DNA of 64,000 bases from Oscillospiraceae bacterium (lineage in GTDB: Bacteria > Bacillota_A > Clostridia > Oscillospirales > Ruminococcaceae), in the NCBI GenBank assembly GCA_004558145.1, contig SFDQ01000010.1:1-64000 (forward strand). Direction: 5' to 3'. The stretch's first letter is position 1; each line of letters begins with the position of its first letter. The notes beneath the pieces are model-generated. The model searched no databases, was not told where the DNA came from, and worked only from the letters and a program-made list of their open reading frames with translations. The position numbers were made by a program, and so were the translations under genes. Positions 1-9,161 of the stretch are shown here, one piece after another.

Positions 1-2
1 TA

Positions 3-464
3 GATGATCTGACTCGTATACCAGACATTTGTCTGTTTCAGCAGATTTGTCCCAGCTACGAAAACTTTGAACATCTGGTCATTGAACTCAAAAGGCCGAC
101 GTTAACCCTAACCCTAAAGGAACTTGATCAGATTCGAGACTATGCCCTGACAGTGGCAGATAATCCAATGTTTGATAAAACCCGTACTAAATGGCATTTT
201 ATATTGCTTGGTCAGGGCCTTGATCAGCGGGTACGAAGTGCCCTCGAAAACCAAGTTATTGGCGATGGCAATTACTACAATGCCGGAAACATTTCTATTT
301 CCGTATTTGAATGGTCGAAGATTATTCAGGACAACAAGCTCAAATATGAATATCTCCGCAAGAAGCTTAATCACCAGCTGAGTGATGATCCCAATTATGC
401 TGTGGACTATCTGCGCGCCAAGCATGCAGAACTATTCCCAACCAAGGAAAAGGAGGACAAATAA
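3..464 (+). CDS. C-terminal part of a PD-(D/E)XK nuclease-domain protein (5' truncated by window)
   Basis: The reading frame is open from the first bases, so the start lies outside the window; 153 residues are visible. They begin with a P-D pair (codons 21-26), and about 20 residues on comes E-L-K (codons 84-92) inside VIELKRP, the layout of a PD-(D/E)XK nuclease core, followed by a helix ending in QIRDYAL. From memory, this C-terminus resembles that of ATP-binding (GHKL-type) proteins encoded just before the methyltransferase in BPTD_3080-type restriction loci; the ATPase part is not visible, so that is inference. The stop codon abuts the ATG of the methyltransferase gene, so the two are one operon. 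Its base composition is as AT-rich as the next two genes and unlike the rest of the window. Confidence 0.6.
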   Translation, partial: DDLTRIPDICLFQQICPSYENFEHLVIELKRPTLTLTLKELDQIRDYALTVADNPMFDKTRTKWHFILLGQGLDQRVRSALENQVIGDGNYYNAGNISISVFEWSKIIQDNKLKYEYLRKKLNHQLSDDPNYAVDYLRAKHAELFPTKEKEDK

Positions 465-2999
465 ATGGCTCGTCCAAAGAAGCAACTGACAGATGCTGAA
501 GCCGCAAAAATGCGCGATGTTGAAGCATATACCCATGATGATAAAAAGCGTACAAACAATCCTCCTGTTGGTATGGCACAGCATGATAAGGCAGAGGAAA
601 GGGTCAAGACCTATCAGTTTGATCCGCATCTGGATCCGACCCTGCAATGGGCAGGCAAGGCTGAGGGTATGAGTTTTGATGTCCCGACTTCCTCTATACA
701 TATTCATGAGTCCATCAAGCCCCACAGTATCGTGGCGCGTGTCATGAAGGAATACTCCAATGCACTGGAAGGACAAGTGGAAGGTCAGCAGTCCATGTTC
801 GAGGCTGAAACCCCGGCTGAGCGTATGCGCCGCCGCAGAGAAAGTATTGAGTTCTATCAGCACGGCGTCAACTGGACCAACCGCATGATCGCCGGCGACA
901 GTCTGGTTATCATGAACTCTCTCCTGGAAAAAGAGGGCATGGCCGGTCAGATTCAGATGGTCTATATTGACCCGCCGTACGGCATTAAGTACGGTTCCAA
1001 TTTCCAGCCGTTCGTAAATAAGAAAGATGTCAAGGAGAAAGATGATGACCTGTCCCAAGAACCCGAGATGATAAAGGCATTCCGGGATACCTGGGAGCTA
1101 GGAATCCACTCGTATCTGTCTTATTTGCGCAATCGATTGTTATTGGCGCATGAACTGTTATCGGATACGGGCAGTGTTTTTATTCAAATAAGTGACGAGA
1201 ATCTACACCTAATCCGAAATATATGCGATGAAATATTTGGTATTGAAAATTTTGTATCGCAAATTATTTTCCGAAAAAAGCAAATGCCATTAGGTGCATC
1301 ATATCTGGAAACCACATGCGATTTTATTATTTGGTACGCCAAGAAAAAAGATGCGTTAAAATATCACCAGCTTTACAAAAACAAAGAGGTCCAAGGAGAC
1401 AACCACTGGAATATGGTCGAACTAAGAGATGGTACTAGGCGTAAGATGACCGCGGATGAACTGTCCGACCACAGTCTGTTACCTCCGGGTTCAGAAATAT
1501 TCAGACTTTTGCCGCTATATCCCGCAGGTTTTAATGAGAATGCTTTGTTTGGGATCGAATTCAATGGAAAAACCATCTTCCCCCCAAAAGGGAAGAGCTG
1601 GAAAACATCCGAGGACGGAATGAAGCGTCTGATTGCGCAGAATCGCGTAACACAATACGAATCTGGCGATACGCTGCAGTATATTGCCTATCTGAAAGAT
1701 TACAATATCTCGCCTATTATGGATTTATGGGTGGATACAGCACCACCATCAGATAAGATATATGCTGTGCAAACCGCCAAGCTTCCCATTCAAAGATGCA
1801 TTCTCATGTCGACGGATCCGGGTGATATTGTACTTGATATTACCTGTGGTAGCGGAACTACAGCAAATGTTGCAGAACAGTGGGGACGTCGATGGATTAC
1901 ATGTGATACTTCGCGCGTCGCTATAACGCTCGCTAAACAGCGTTTAATGACAGCAACATATGATTATTACCGGTTGGCACATGAAGAACAAGGCGTTGGC
2001 AGCGGCTTTATGTACAAGACCGCTCCCCATATCACACTCGGTTCAATCGCTAACAACGAAAGCGCTCCTTTCGAAACGCTCTACGACCAGCCAGAGATTG
2101 ACAAAACAAAAGTTCGCATTACAGGTCCTTTCACAGTAGAAGCGCTGCCTGCACCCGTTGTAAAGCCTTTGGATGACATTGGCGATATCGAGGAAGACTT
2201 CAGCGCCAAGCAGACCGACTGGCGTGACCAGCTTTTGGCCACCGGTATCCTTGGCCGTGGCGGCAGCAGACTGACCTTCAGCCGTGTGGAACCCTTGTCC
2301 GGAACCAAATTCCTGCAGGCAGAGGCGGAAACCAAAGAAGAGACGCCCCGCCGTGCTGTTATCTGCTTTGCCGGTGAGACAAAGCCTCTGGATTCCCGCA
2401 TGGTGGCTATGGCGCTGGATGAGGCAGAAACTCTGCGCCCTGCTCCCAAGCTGATTATCTTTGCAGCTTTTCAGTTTGATCCGGAAGCCGCCAAGGATAT
2501 TGACGAAATGAATTGGCCGGGCGTCACGATCCTGAAAGCGCAGATGAATACCGATCTGATGACAGAAGATCTGAAAAAGAAGCGCTCCTCCGACCAGTCC
2601 TTCTGGCTGGTGGGTCAGCCGGATGTGGAACTGATCCGTGATGGCCGCAGCAAACGCAAATTCAAGGTCAAGGTCAACGGCTTTGACTACTACGATGTCA
2701 AGAAGGGTACTGTGGAATCCGGCAGCACTTCCCGCATTGCCATGTGGATGCTGGATACCGACTATGACGGCATGTGCATTGAACCGAAACAGGTCTTCTT
2801 CCCCATGGGCGGCAAAAAAGACGGCTGGAACAAGCTGGCCAAGACTCTGAAAGCCGAAATTGATCCCGATTTAATTGAAAAGTATGCCGGTAATGAATCC
2901 CTGTGGTTTGTGGCAGAGCCGAACACCCGAATCGCCGTGAAAATCATTGATGATCGCGGCATCGAGAGTCTGAAGGTGATAAGGATAGGTGATGAGTAA
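465..2999 (+). CDS. Type III-like (beta class) DNA methyltransferase
   Basis: Intact 844-residue site-specific DNA methyltransferase that would transfer a methyl group from S-adenosylmethionine to adenine N6 or cytosine N4. The catalytic motif DPPY is at residues 169-172 and the AdoMet-binding motif (DITCGSG, in place of FDPFCGSG) is near residues 458-464, so motif IV precedes motif I: the beta order found in type III Mod subunits. The long C-terminal part (about 520-844) has no motif I can name and probably carries subunit contacts. The ATG follows AGGAGG by 8 bases and the upstream stop directly. The gene ends by overlapping the start of the restriction subunit (TAATGG), so translation is coupled. 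Since the restriction gene is broken, this enzyme probably acts now as an orphan, possibly regulatory, methylase. Confidence 0.9.
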   Translation: MARPKKQLTDAEAAKMRDVEAYTHDDKKRTNNPPVGMAQHDKAEERVKTYQFDPHLDPTLQWAGKAEGMSFDVPTSSIHIHESIKPHSIVARVMKEYSNALEGQVEGQQSMFEAETPAERMRRRRESIEFYQHGVNWTNRMIAGDSLVIMNSLLEKEGMAGQIQMVYIDPPYGIKYGSNFQPFVNKKDVKEKDDDLSQEPEMIKAFRDTWELGIHSYLSYLRNRLLLAHELLSDTGSVFIQISDENLHLIRNICDEIFGIENFVSQIIFRKKQMPLGASYLETTCDFIIWYAKKKDALKYHQLYKNKEVQGDNHWNMVELRDGTRRKMTADELSDHSLLPPGSEIFRLLPLYPAGFNENALFGIEFNGKTIFPPKGKSWKTSEDGMKRLIAQNRVTQYESGDTLQYIAYLKDYNISPIMDLWVDTAPPSDKIYAVQTAKLPIQRCILMSTDPGDIVLDITCGSGTTANVAEQWGRRWITCDTSRVAITLAKQRLMTATYDYYRLAHEEQGVGSGFMYKTAPHITLGSIANNESAPFETLYDQPEIDKTKVRITGPFTVEALPAPVVKPLDDIGDIEEDFSAKQTDWRDQLLATGILGRGGSRLTFSRVEPLSGTKFLQAEAETKEETPRRAVICFAGETKPLDSRMVAMALDEAETLRPAPKLIIFAAFQFDPEAAKDIDEMNWPGVTILKAQMNTDLMTEDLKKKRSSDQSFWLVGQPDVELIRDGRSKRKFKVKVNGFDYYDVKKGTVESGSTSRIAMWMLDTDYDGMCIEPKQVFFPMGGKKDGWNKLAKTLKAEIDPDLIEKYAGNESLWFVAEPNTRIAVKIIDDRGIESLKVIRIGDE

Positions 3000-5650
3000 T
3001 GGCAGGCATTGATCAGTTAATTATTAACTCTGCATACCGTGAGCCGACACATCACTGGAAGTATGATTTGAACAGACAGACCTTTATCCGCGAGGAAGGC
3101 CGTCGTCCTGCCGGTTATTTCGTAGCAGGCCAAGGCTCCAACCAGTACAATGACATTGGGCAGTTTATCGAACTTCCACTTGTCAACCGGATCCGTCCCC
3201 GTGTGAAAGCATGGCGCGAAGCGGGATATCCCGGCGTGACCGGCGTAACGAGAAAGCTGCTGGATCATTGGAACGATCAGAAGCTCCTGATGCGGAGAAG
3301 GTCGGCATTGATATCCCTTCTGATGGCGGAGCATTCCGGCGCCTATGTACCAAGCTCTGTACCGGCGGCGGAAAAACGACCGTCATGGCTATGCTGATCG
3401 CATGGATGATCTGCAATAAAGTTACATATCCACAGGACAAGCGCTTTACAAAGTATGTGTTCATTGTTGCGCCTGGATTGACGGTCAAGAGCCGCCTACA
3501 GGTTTTGCAAACAGGCGGCGATGATAATTACTATGTCCAGTTCAACATCGTTCCTATCGGACTGATGGACAAGCTGCATCAAGGTAAGGTCATGATCACC
3601 AACTGGCAGGCACTGGCATGGGACAGTGAGGAAACCATTGCCAAGAGGCGCAGTGTTGATAAGCGTGGTGCAAAGAGTGACGAAGCCTATACCCGGGAAG
3701 TCCTGGGTGAAATGGCCAATGCCTCCAACATTCTGGTCATCAATGACGAAGCCCACCACGCATGGCGCAAGAACCCGGAAAACAAGGTGAAGCTTACCAA
3801 GGAACAAAAGGAAGCAGAACAGCAGGCCACTATCTGGATTAGCGGTTTGGATCGCATTCACAAGACCAGGAGGATCCTCTCTTGCTATGACTTCTCTGCT
3901 ACGCCCTTTGCTCCTTCAGGAAAAAAGAACGATGAAGAAGCCCTGTTCGGATGGATCGTCAGCGACTTTGGACTGAATGATGGTATTGAGTCCGGACTGG
4001 TAAAAACACCGCGCGTTGTTGTACGAGATGACGGAACACCGGATGCAGAAAGTTTTCGGTCAAAGTTATACCACATCTATGCAGATGAAACCGTTAAGGA
4101 TGATATCAACCGCGCTGCCGACCCGGAAGAACCCTTGCCTGATTTGCTTACGCAGGCGTATTACCTTCTGGGAAAGGATTGGCAGGCCCTGTATTATGCA
4201 TGGAAAGATGCTGGTGCAGATGTCCCTCCGGTGATGATTACTGTAGCAAACAGGACGGAAACTGCTGCACGTATCAAATATGCATTCGATCATGGGCGTA
4301 TTCCTGTTCCCGAACTCTGCGATTCGAATTTAACAATCCATATTGACTCCAAGACAATGGACGCGGCTACAAACGTGGTTGCGCCAACTGCTGATGAAGA
4401 TAGTGAAGCAAAAATTAGCAAAGCAGATGCAGCAGCAATTCTTCGTGAGACTGTTGACACAGTTGGCCAAAAAGGCAAACGAGGCGAGCAAATTCGAAAT
4501 GTGATTTCTGTAGGCATGCTATCGGAAGGATGGGATGCAAAAACAGTAACACATATTTTGGGATTGCGGGCGTTTTCCAGCCAGCTTCTCTGCGAACAGG
4601 TTGTTGGTCGTGGCCTTCGCCGGACCAGCTATGATCTGGCTGAAGGCAGTGACATGTTTACGCCGGACGGATGAACAAGGAACGCCTCCAACGACTCCGC
4701 CCAAAACTCAGGTCGAGGCATTAAAAGAGCGCTCTGAATATGAGATTCGCTGGCCCAATATCATCCGATTGGATCGTGTGTTCAAACCACAGTTAACAGT
4801 AGATTTGGACAAAATTGATACGCTGGAACTGAATGCAGCAGATACCCGATTGAGAGCTGACCTTGCTCCGATCATTGACGGCAAAACGGATCTGGCGAAG
4901 TGTACCGAAATTGATCTACAGAAACTGGATACGGAACTGCGTATGCAGCGCATTGTTTTTGAAGCATCTGGACAGGTCTACGATCTGATGAAAACATCGT
5001 GGCAGAATGAGGCAACAAAATTCGCGCTTCTGGGACAGGTTATCCGCCTTGTGGAAGAGTATTTGAAGTCCGGTGCTATTGTGATCAGTCCGCCGCTCTT
5101 CAATACGGACCCTGTCCGACAGCGGATTATCTACATGATGAATATGAATAAAATTGTTCAGCATCTGTGGAGTTTCATAAAGCTGGAGCAGACGGAAAAA
5201 ATCGCACCTATTTTTGACCCCAACAAAAAAATCCGATCCACAGCGGATATGCCTACCTGGTTTACAAGCAAACCGTGCTACATAACCAAGACTTCGCAAA
5301 TCAGCCATTGTGTGTTTGACAGCGCATGGGAATCCACAGAGAGTTATGTGATTGAAAAGAATCCACATGTTATCGCGTGGGCAAAGAATGACCATCTTGG
5401 ATTTGAGATTTTATATGTTTTCGATGGTGTCGTCCGAAAGTATCTTCCAGATTTCTTGATTCGATTGGATAACGGAAAAACACTGATTCTTGAAACAAAG
5501 GGGCAAGAAACTCGCCGCGATAAGGAGAAGCGAAAGGCTCTGTCCGAGTGGGTTTCCGCAGTCAATAGTTTGGGTGAGTATGGCGAATGGTGCAATGATG
5601 TTTCTTATAACATCGCTGATGTGGATGGTATCATTGCCAGATACATCTGA
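2999..5650 (+). pseudogene. BPTD_3080-type restriction endonuclease (helicase-nuclease) broken by two internal deletions
   Basis: ATP-dependent restriction subunit split over three reading-frame segments: 2999 to about 3277 (frame 2), about 3278 to 4670 (frame 1) and about 4672 to 5650 (frame 2). It retains Walker A (CTGGGKTT), DEAH (INDEAHHAW), SATPF, motif VI (QVVGRGLRRTSY) and a C-terminal PD-(D/E)XK nuclease (LPDFLIRL then LILETKG). At each break the text also skips family sequence: after LLDHWND the helicase Q-motif stretch (family: FFFCQLEAIETL) is missing, and after MFTPDG a stretch with EYVNIFGVPF is missing. So these look like deletions of tens of bases that also shift frame, not single-base errors. 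No full-length product is expected. The comparison sequence is from memory; an assembly artefact at both sites is the main alternative. Confidence 0.8.
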
Positions 5651-5668
5651 GCAAAATCTAAACGCAAA

Positions 5669-5704
5669 ACAACAGGCATGACCAAAGCCAGTCATGCCTG
5701 TTGT
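5669..5704 (+). terminator. Hairpin after the restriction cassette
   Basis: A perfect 14-bp inverted repeat (arms 5669-5682 and 5691-5704, around AACAGGCATGAC) with an 8-base loop, starting 18 bases after the stop of the restriction gene. The following tract is only weakly T-rich, so termination is likely but not certain. Confidence 0.65.
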
Positions 5705-6072
5705 CGTTCATTTTCGCTTGTGTAGTGGTGGCCTTTTACCCTGTAAATCCGTTAAAATTTCTACTCCATTTTTACGCCATTGGCGTATGGATCCGCAGTG
5801 AAAACCGGTGGGTTTCATTCTGTCCGGTCTTCTATAAAAGTCAATGTTTTCAAGCGTCAGCGGCTTTCATCACAGAGGCGGAGATCCTTATGAAACCGGC
5901 TCGGATACGCCGATACCTAATTTCATGGTCTGATTCCTCTTTCCGTGAAAAAACTGCCGGTCAAAAGCCGGAACAGCATAGTCATACGAATACCATTATA
6001 GCCCAAACGCCCCGGCGGCGCAAGGGAAAAGGCCGGGCAGCTTCTTGGAAAAAGGGGCCCGGCGTTCTTTTT
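5705..6072. other. Gene-free junction between the AT-rich cassette and GC-rich chromosome
   Basis: No convincing gene. A 36-codon open frame lies on the minus strand at 5708-5818 without a good ribosome site. The plus strand is open over 5701-6312, but codon use and the response-regulator start inside it argue against coding. The DNA is still AT-rich up to about 5990 and turns GC-rich after it, so this is probably the right-hand scar of the cassette insertion. I saw no integrase, attachment core or terminal repeat. Confidence 0.45.
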
Positions 6073-6163
6073 TTGTCCACAATTGTATTGTATAATAGAG
6101 AAAACCGCCCCTTTTCGGGGGCGTGCTATGAGCGGACAGCCGCCGCGCTTCGGGGCGCGGCGG
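6073..6163 (+). promoter_or_regulatory. Promoter and structured leader of the 6182 regulator gene
   Basis: A consensus -10 TATAAT is at 6091-6096. The best -35-like hexamer, TTGTCC at 6073-6078, is only 12 bases away, so the -35 contact is unclear. The leader holds two GC hairpins: 6106-6123 (CGCCCC/GGGGCG) and 6140-6163 (9-bp perfect stem), the second ending 18 bases before the ATG. Confidence 0.5.
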
Positions 6164-6181
6164 GGAAGGGAACGATATACC

Positions 6182-6871
6182 ATGCCAAGCGAAAAAATTC
6201 TTATCGTGGACGACGACCAGAACATCTGCGAACTGCTGCGGCTGTATCTGGCAAAGGAGGGCTACCAGCCCATCATCGCCACCGACGGCGAGGCCGCCGT
6301 GGCCGCCTTTGAGAGCCAGAAGCCCAGCCTTGTGCTGCTGGACGTGATGATGCCCAAGATGGACGGCTGGGAGGTCTGCCGGCGCATCCGCGCCGCGGGC
6401 GACACGCCGGTCATCATGCTCACCGCCAAGGGCGAGACCTTTGACAAGGTGCTGGGCCTGGAACTGGGGGCGGACGACTATGTGGTCAAGCCCTTCGACA
6501 CCAAGGAGGTGGTGGCCCGCATCAAGGCGGTGCTGCGCCGCTGCCACGCCGCCGAAAACGGCGACAAGAACGTCATCCAGTTCGAGAATCTCTCGCTGGA
6601 CATGAGCCAGTATCAGCTGAAGGTGAAGGGCAAGATCGTGGAAGCGCCCCCCAAGGAGCTGGAGCTGCTGGCCTATCTTGCCGGCCACCCCAACCGGGTG
6701 TTCACCCGCGACCAGCTGCTGGACGAGGTGTGGGGCTTCGAGTACTACGGCGACTCCCGCACCATCGACGTGCACATCAAGCGCCTGCGGGAAAAGCTGG
6801 AGGGCGCCAGCGAAAAATGGAGCCTCAAGACCGTGTGGGGCGTGGGCTACAAGTTTGAAGTAAAGGACTGA
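6182..6871 (+). CDS. OmpR/PhoB-family response regulator
   Basis: 229-residue two-component response regulator. The receiver domain (about 4-118) has the acidic pair DDD, phospho-acceptor Asp54 in LLDVMMPKMDG, and K in VVKPFD; the C-terminal winged-helix domain (about 130-228) ends in the usual WGVGYKF. It should bind direct repeats as a phosphorylated dimer. The ATG at 6182 gives the canonical start (MPSEKILIVDDD); an in-frame start 99 bases upstream would add a tail lying in the leader hairpins and is rejected. The partner kinase starts 7 bases after the stop. The stimulus cannot be inferred from the sequence. Confidence 0.93.
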   Translation: MPSEKILIVDDDQNICELLRLYLAKEGYQPIIATDGEAAVAAFESQKPSLVLLDVMMPKMDGWEVCRRIRAAGDTPVIMLTAKGETFDKVLGLELGADDYVVKPFDTKEVVARIKAVLRRCHAAENGDKNVIQFENLSLDMSQYQLKVKGKIVEAPPKELELLAYLAGHPNRVFTRDQLLDEVWGFEYYGDSRTIDVHIKRLREKLEGASEKWSLKTVWGVGYKFEVKD

Positions 6872-6878
6872 CCGGGCC

Positions 6879-8342
6879 ATGCGCAAGAGCATCAGCTCCA
6901 TGTATTTTTCCACCACGGCGGCGCTGCTCATCGTCAGCACCGCCGTGCTGTGCGCCATCCAGATGTATCTGGTGATGGGCTATTTCAAGCAGGACAAAAA
7001 GGAATCTCTCAGCGAGGTGGTGTCCATCGTCACCTCCCAGATCCACCTGCGCCAGCAGTCGGAGGGTACCGTGGACGTGGACTCCGCCCTGGCCCAGAAG
7101 ATCCAGGAGAGCATGGCCCTCATCAGCGAGACCAGCAGCACCATCATCCTGTTCACCGACGAAAACGGCGTGGTGAAGATGTGCAGCGAGGGCACGGGCA
7201 GCTCCAACGTGGGGCGGCAGGTGCCGGCGAACATCCTGGCGGCGCTGGCCTCCGGGGGCGGCTATTTTGAGACCGGCACCCTGGGTGGCATGTACTCCTC
7301 CGCCTGCTACACCGTGGGCGGCGCGGTGGAGGGCCAGAACGGCCTGCCCCTGGGCTATGTGTTCGCCTCCACCAGCGCGGGCAGCCTGAACATCTTTGTG
7401 GGTGACATGTTCTCCAGCTTCGTGCTGGCCGCCGGGCTGATGCTGCTGGCCTCCAGCGTGCTGGCCATCTTCTTCACCACCCGGCTCACCACCCCCCTGC
7501 GGCGCATCAGCGAGGCCGCCCGCAAGTTCGGCAGCGGCGATTTCAGCGTGCGGGTGCCGGTGGACGGCGACGACGAGGTGGCTCAGCTGGCGGTGACCTT
7601 CAACAACATGGCCCGCAACCTGGAGACCATCGACTCCAGCCGCGCCAGCTTCATGGGCAACATCGCCCACGAGCTGCGCACCCCCATGACCAGCATCAAG
7701 GGCTTCATCGACGGCATGCTGGACGGCACCATCCCCGACGACATGCGCCAGCACTATCTCGGCCTTGTGAGCCAGGAGGTGGGCCGGCTGACGAGGCTCA
7801 TCCAGAACATGCTGGACATCTCCAAGCTGGAGGCCGGCGAATACCGGGTGAACGCCCAGAGCTACGACGTGTGGGAGAGCCTCACCGGCGTGGTGTTCAG
7901 CGCCGAGCAGCGGGTGGAGGACCAGGGCGTGGAGATCCAGGGCCTCGCGCCCCAGAAGACCATGGTCTACGCCGACCCGGACCTTGTGTATCAGGTGGTC
8001 TACAACCTCTTCGACAACGCCCTCAAGTTCACCCCCAAGGGCGGCTACATCCGCTTCTCGGTGCAGAAGTCGGGGGGCAATGTCACCGTTTCGGTGGAGA
8101 ACTCCGGCCAGGGCATCAGCCCCGAGGCGCTGCCCTTCGTCTTTGAGCGCTTTTATAAAGAGGACAAGAGCCGCGGCCTGAACACCAAGGGCAGCGGCCT
8201 GGGCCTGCACATCTGCAAGGTGCTCATCGGCCTTTCCGGCGGCAAGATCTGGGCGGAGAGCGAGGAGGGGCGGTTCTGCCGCTTCAGCTTCACCCTGCCC
8301 TGCGAAGCGCCCGCCGGCGAAAAGCGCAAGAACCACAAATAA
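6879..8342 (+). CDS. Sensor histidine kinase with extracytoplasmic sensor loop
   Basis: 487-residue membrane kinase, partner of the preceding regulator. Layout: transmembrane helix about 8-33, an extracytoplasmic loop of about 145 residues, a second helix about 178-203, HAMP about 203-255, the H-box with phospho-accepting His264 (NIAHELRTP), then the ATPase domain with NALKFTPKGG (N box) and GSGLGLHI (G2 box). Domain order and length match the PhoR/ResE-like class (HAMP-HisKA-HATPase); there is no PAS domain. The loop is Ser/Gly-rich and gives no ligand clue. An intrinsic terminator follows at once, so the pair forms a two-gene operon. Confidence 0.93.
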   Translation: MRKSISSMYFSTTAALLIVSTAVLCAIQMYLVMGYFKQDKKESLSEVVSIVTSQIHLRQQSEGTVDVDSALAQKIQESMALISETSSTIILFTDENGVVKMCSEGTGSSNVGRQVPANILAALASGGGYFETGTLGGMYSSACYTVGGAVEGQNGLPLGYVFASTSAGSLNIFVGDMFSSFVLAAGLMLLASSVLAIFFTTRLTTPLRRISEAARKFGSGDFSVRVPVDGDDEVAQLAVTFNNMARNLETIDSSRASFMGNIAHELRTPMTSIKGFIDGMLDGTIPDDMRQHYLGLVSQEVGRLTRLIQNMLDISKLEAGEYRVNAQSYDVWESLTGVVFSAEQRVEDQGVEIQGLAPQKTMVYADPDLVYQVVYNLFDNALKFTPKGGYIRFSVQKSGGNVTVSVENSGQGISPEALPFVFERFYKEDKSRGLNTKGSGLGLHICKVLIGLSGGKIWAESEEGRFCRFSFTLPCEAPAGEKRKNHK

Positions 8343-8347
8343 GCCCG

Positions 8348-8378
8348 CCGCGCTCTGATTTTCAGGGCGCGGTTTTTT
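8348..8378 (+). terminator. Intrinsic terminator of the two-component operon
   Basis: 10-bp stem (CCGCGCTCTG / CAGGGCGCGG, one G-U pair), 5-base loop and a run of six T, starting 5 bases after the kinase stop. Confidence 0.9.
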
Positions 8379-8410
8379 GTGCAAAAACCGTGAAAAAGGG
8401 CGGCGCCGAT

Positions 8411-8439
8411 TTGCTTTTTCGCCCGGTTTGGGATAAAAT
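8411..8439 (+). promoter_or_regulatory. Sigma-A promoter of the rpe/Rnf-like operon
   Basis: TTGCTT at 8411-8416, a 17-base spacer and TAAAAT at 8434-8439, about 38 bases before the rpe ATG. It is the only clear promoter before the run of seven co-directional genes up to 15601. Confidence 0.75.
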
Positions 8440-8476
8440 AAGCTATATATTGCTTTGTATAAGGGAGAGTTTGCCC

Positions 8477-9127
8477 ATGACCCAACTGAGCGCCTCCATC
8501 CTGGCGGCGGATTTCGCGCGTCTGGAACAGGACTGCCGGCGGGTGCTGGCGGCGGGCGCGGACATGCTGCACTTCGACGTGATGGACGGCCACTTCGTGC
8601 CCAACATCAGTTTCGGCGTGCCGGTTCTGAAAAGCCTGCATGCCGCGCTGCCCGAGGCCTTTTACGACGTACATCTGATGATCAGCCACCCCTTGCAGTA
8701 CACGGAGGTGTTCGCAAAGGCGGGGGCGGACCTCATCACCTTCCATCTGGAGAGCGAGGACGACCCCGGCGCGGTGATCGACGCCATCCATGCCGCCGGC
8801 TGCAAGGCGGGGCTTTCGGTCAAGCCGGGCACCCCCGCCGGGGCGGTGCTGCCCTATCTGAGCCGGCTGGAGCTGGTGCTGGTGATGAGCGTGGAGCCGG
8901 GCTTCGGCGGCCAGAAGTTCATGCCCATGGCGCTGGATAAGCTGGCTTTCCTTCGGGAGGCCTGCGCCGAGCGGGGCCTTGCCCCCCTGCTGGAAGTGGA
9001 CGGCGGCGTGGACGCCGTCACCGGCCCCCAGTGCGTCAGCGCGGGGGCAAACCTGCTGGTGGCAGGCAGCTACCTCTTCGGCGCGAAGGACGCCGCCGAG
9101 GCTGCCCGCGCTTTGAAACAAGCCTAA
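8477..9127 (+). CDS. rpe: Ribulose-phosphate 3-epimerase
   Basis: 216-residue cytosolic TIM barrel that interconverts ribulose-5-phosphate and xylulose-5-phosphate in the pentose phosphate pathway. Hallmarks: N-terminal LSASILAADFARL, metal-site motif HFDVMDGHFVPN, HLMI, MSVEPGFGGQ and the phosphate-binding end VDGGV with AGSYLFG. The length is typical. The ATG at 8477 follows AAGGGAGAG and gives the family start MTQLSAS; an upstream in-frame ATG would add 29 residues running through the promoter and is rejected. The next gene begins 34 bases later with a short GC hairpin (9129-9147) between, so it is probably co-transcribed with the Rnf-like genes. Confidence 0.96.
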   Translation: MTQLSASILAADFARLEQDCRRVLAAGADMLHFDVMDGHFVPNISFGVPVLKSLHAALPEAFYDVHLMISHPLQYTEVFAKAGADLITFHLESEDDPGAVIDAIHAAGCKAGLSVKPGTPAGAVLPYLSRLELVLVMSVEPGFGGQKFMPMALDKLAFLREACAERGLAPLLEVDGGVDAVTGPQCVSAGANLLVAGSYLFGAKDAAEAARALKQA

Positions 9128-9161
9128 ACCGGCCTTTTGGGGGCCGGAGAAAGGAAACCCG

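Noticed and set aside
101..117. Telomere-like TTAACCCTAACCCTAA string
   Set aside because: It is in frame within the nuclease-domain gene and encodes TLTLTL; two units in coding DNA are chance, not a telomeric or integration repeat.
5708..5818. 36-codon minus-strand open frame (MKPTGFHCGSIRQWRKN...)
   Set aside because: No good ribosome site or promoter and it lies in a junction tract; possibly a remnant of a mobile element, but not supportable as a gene.
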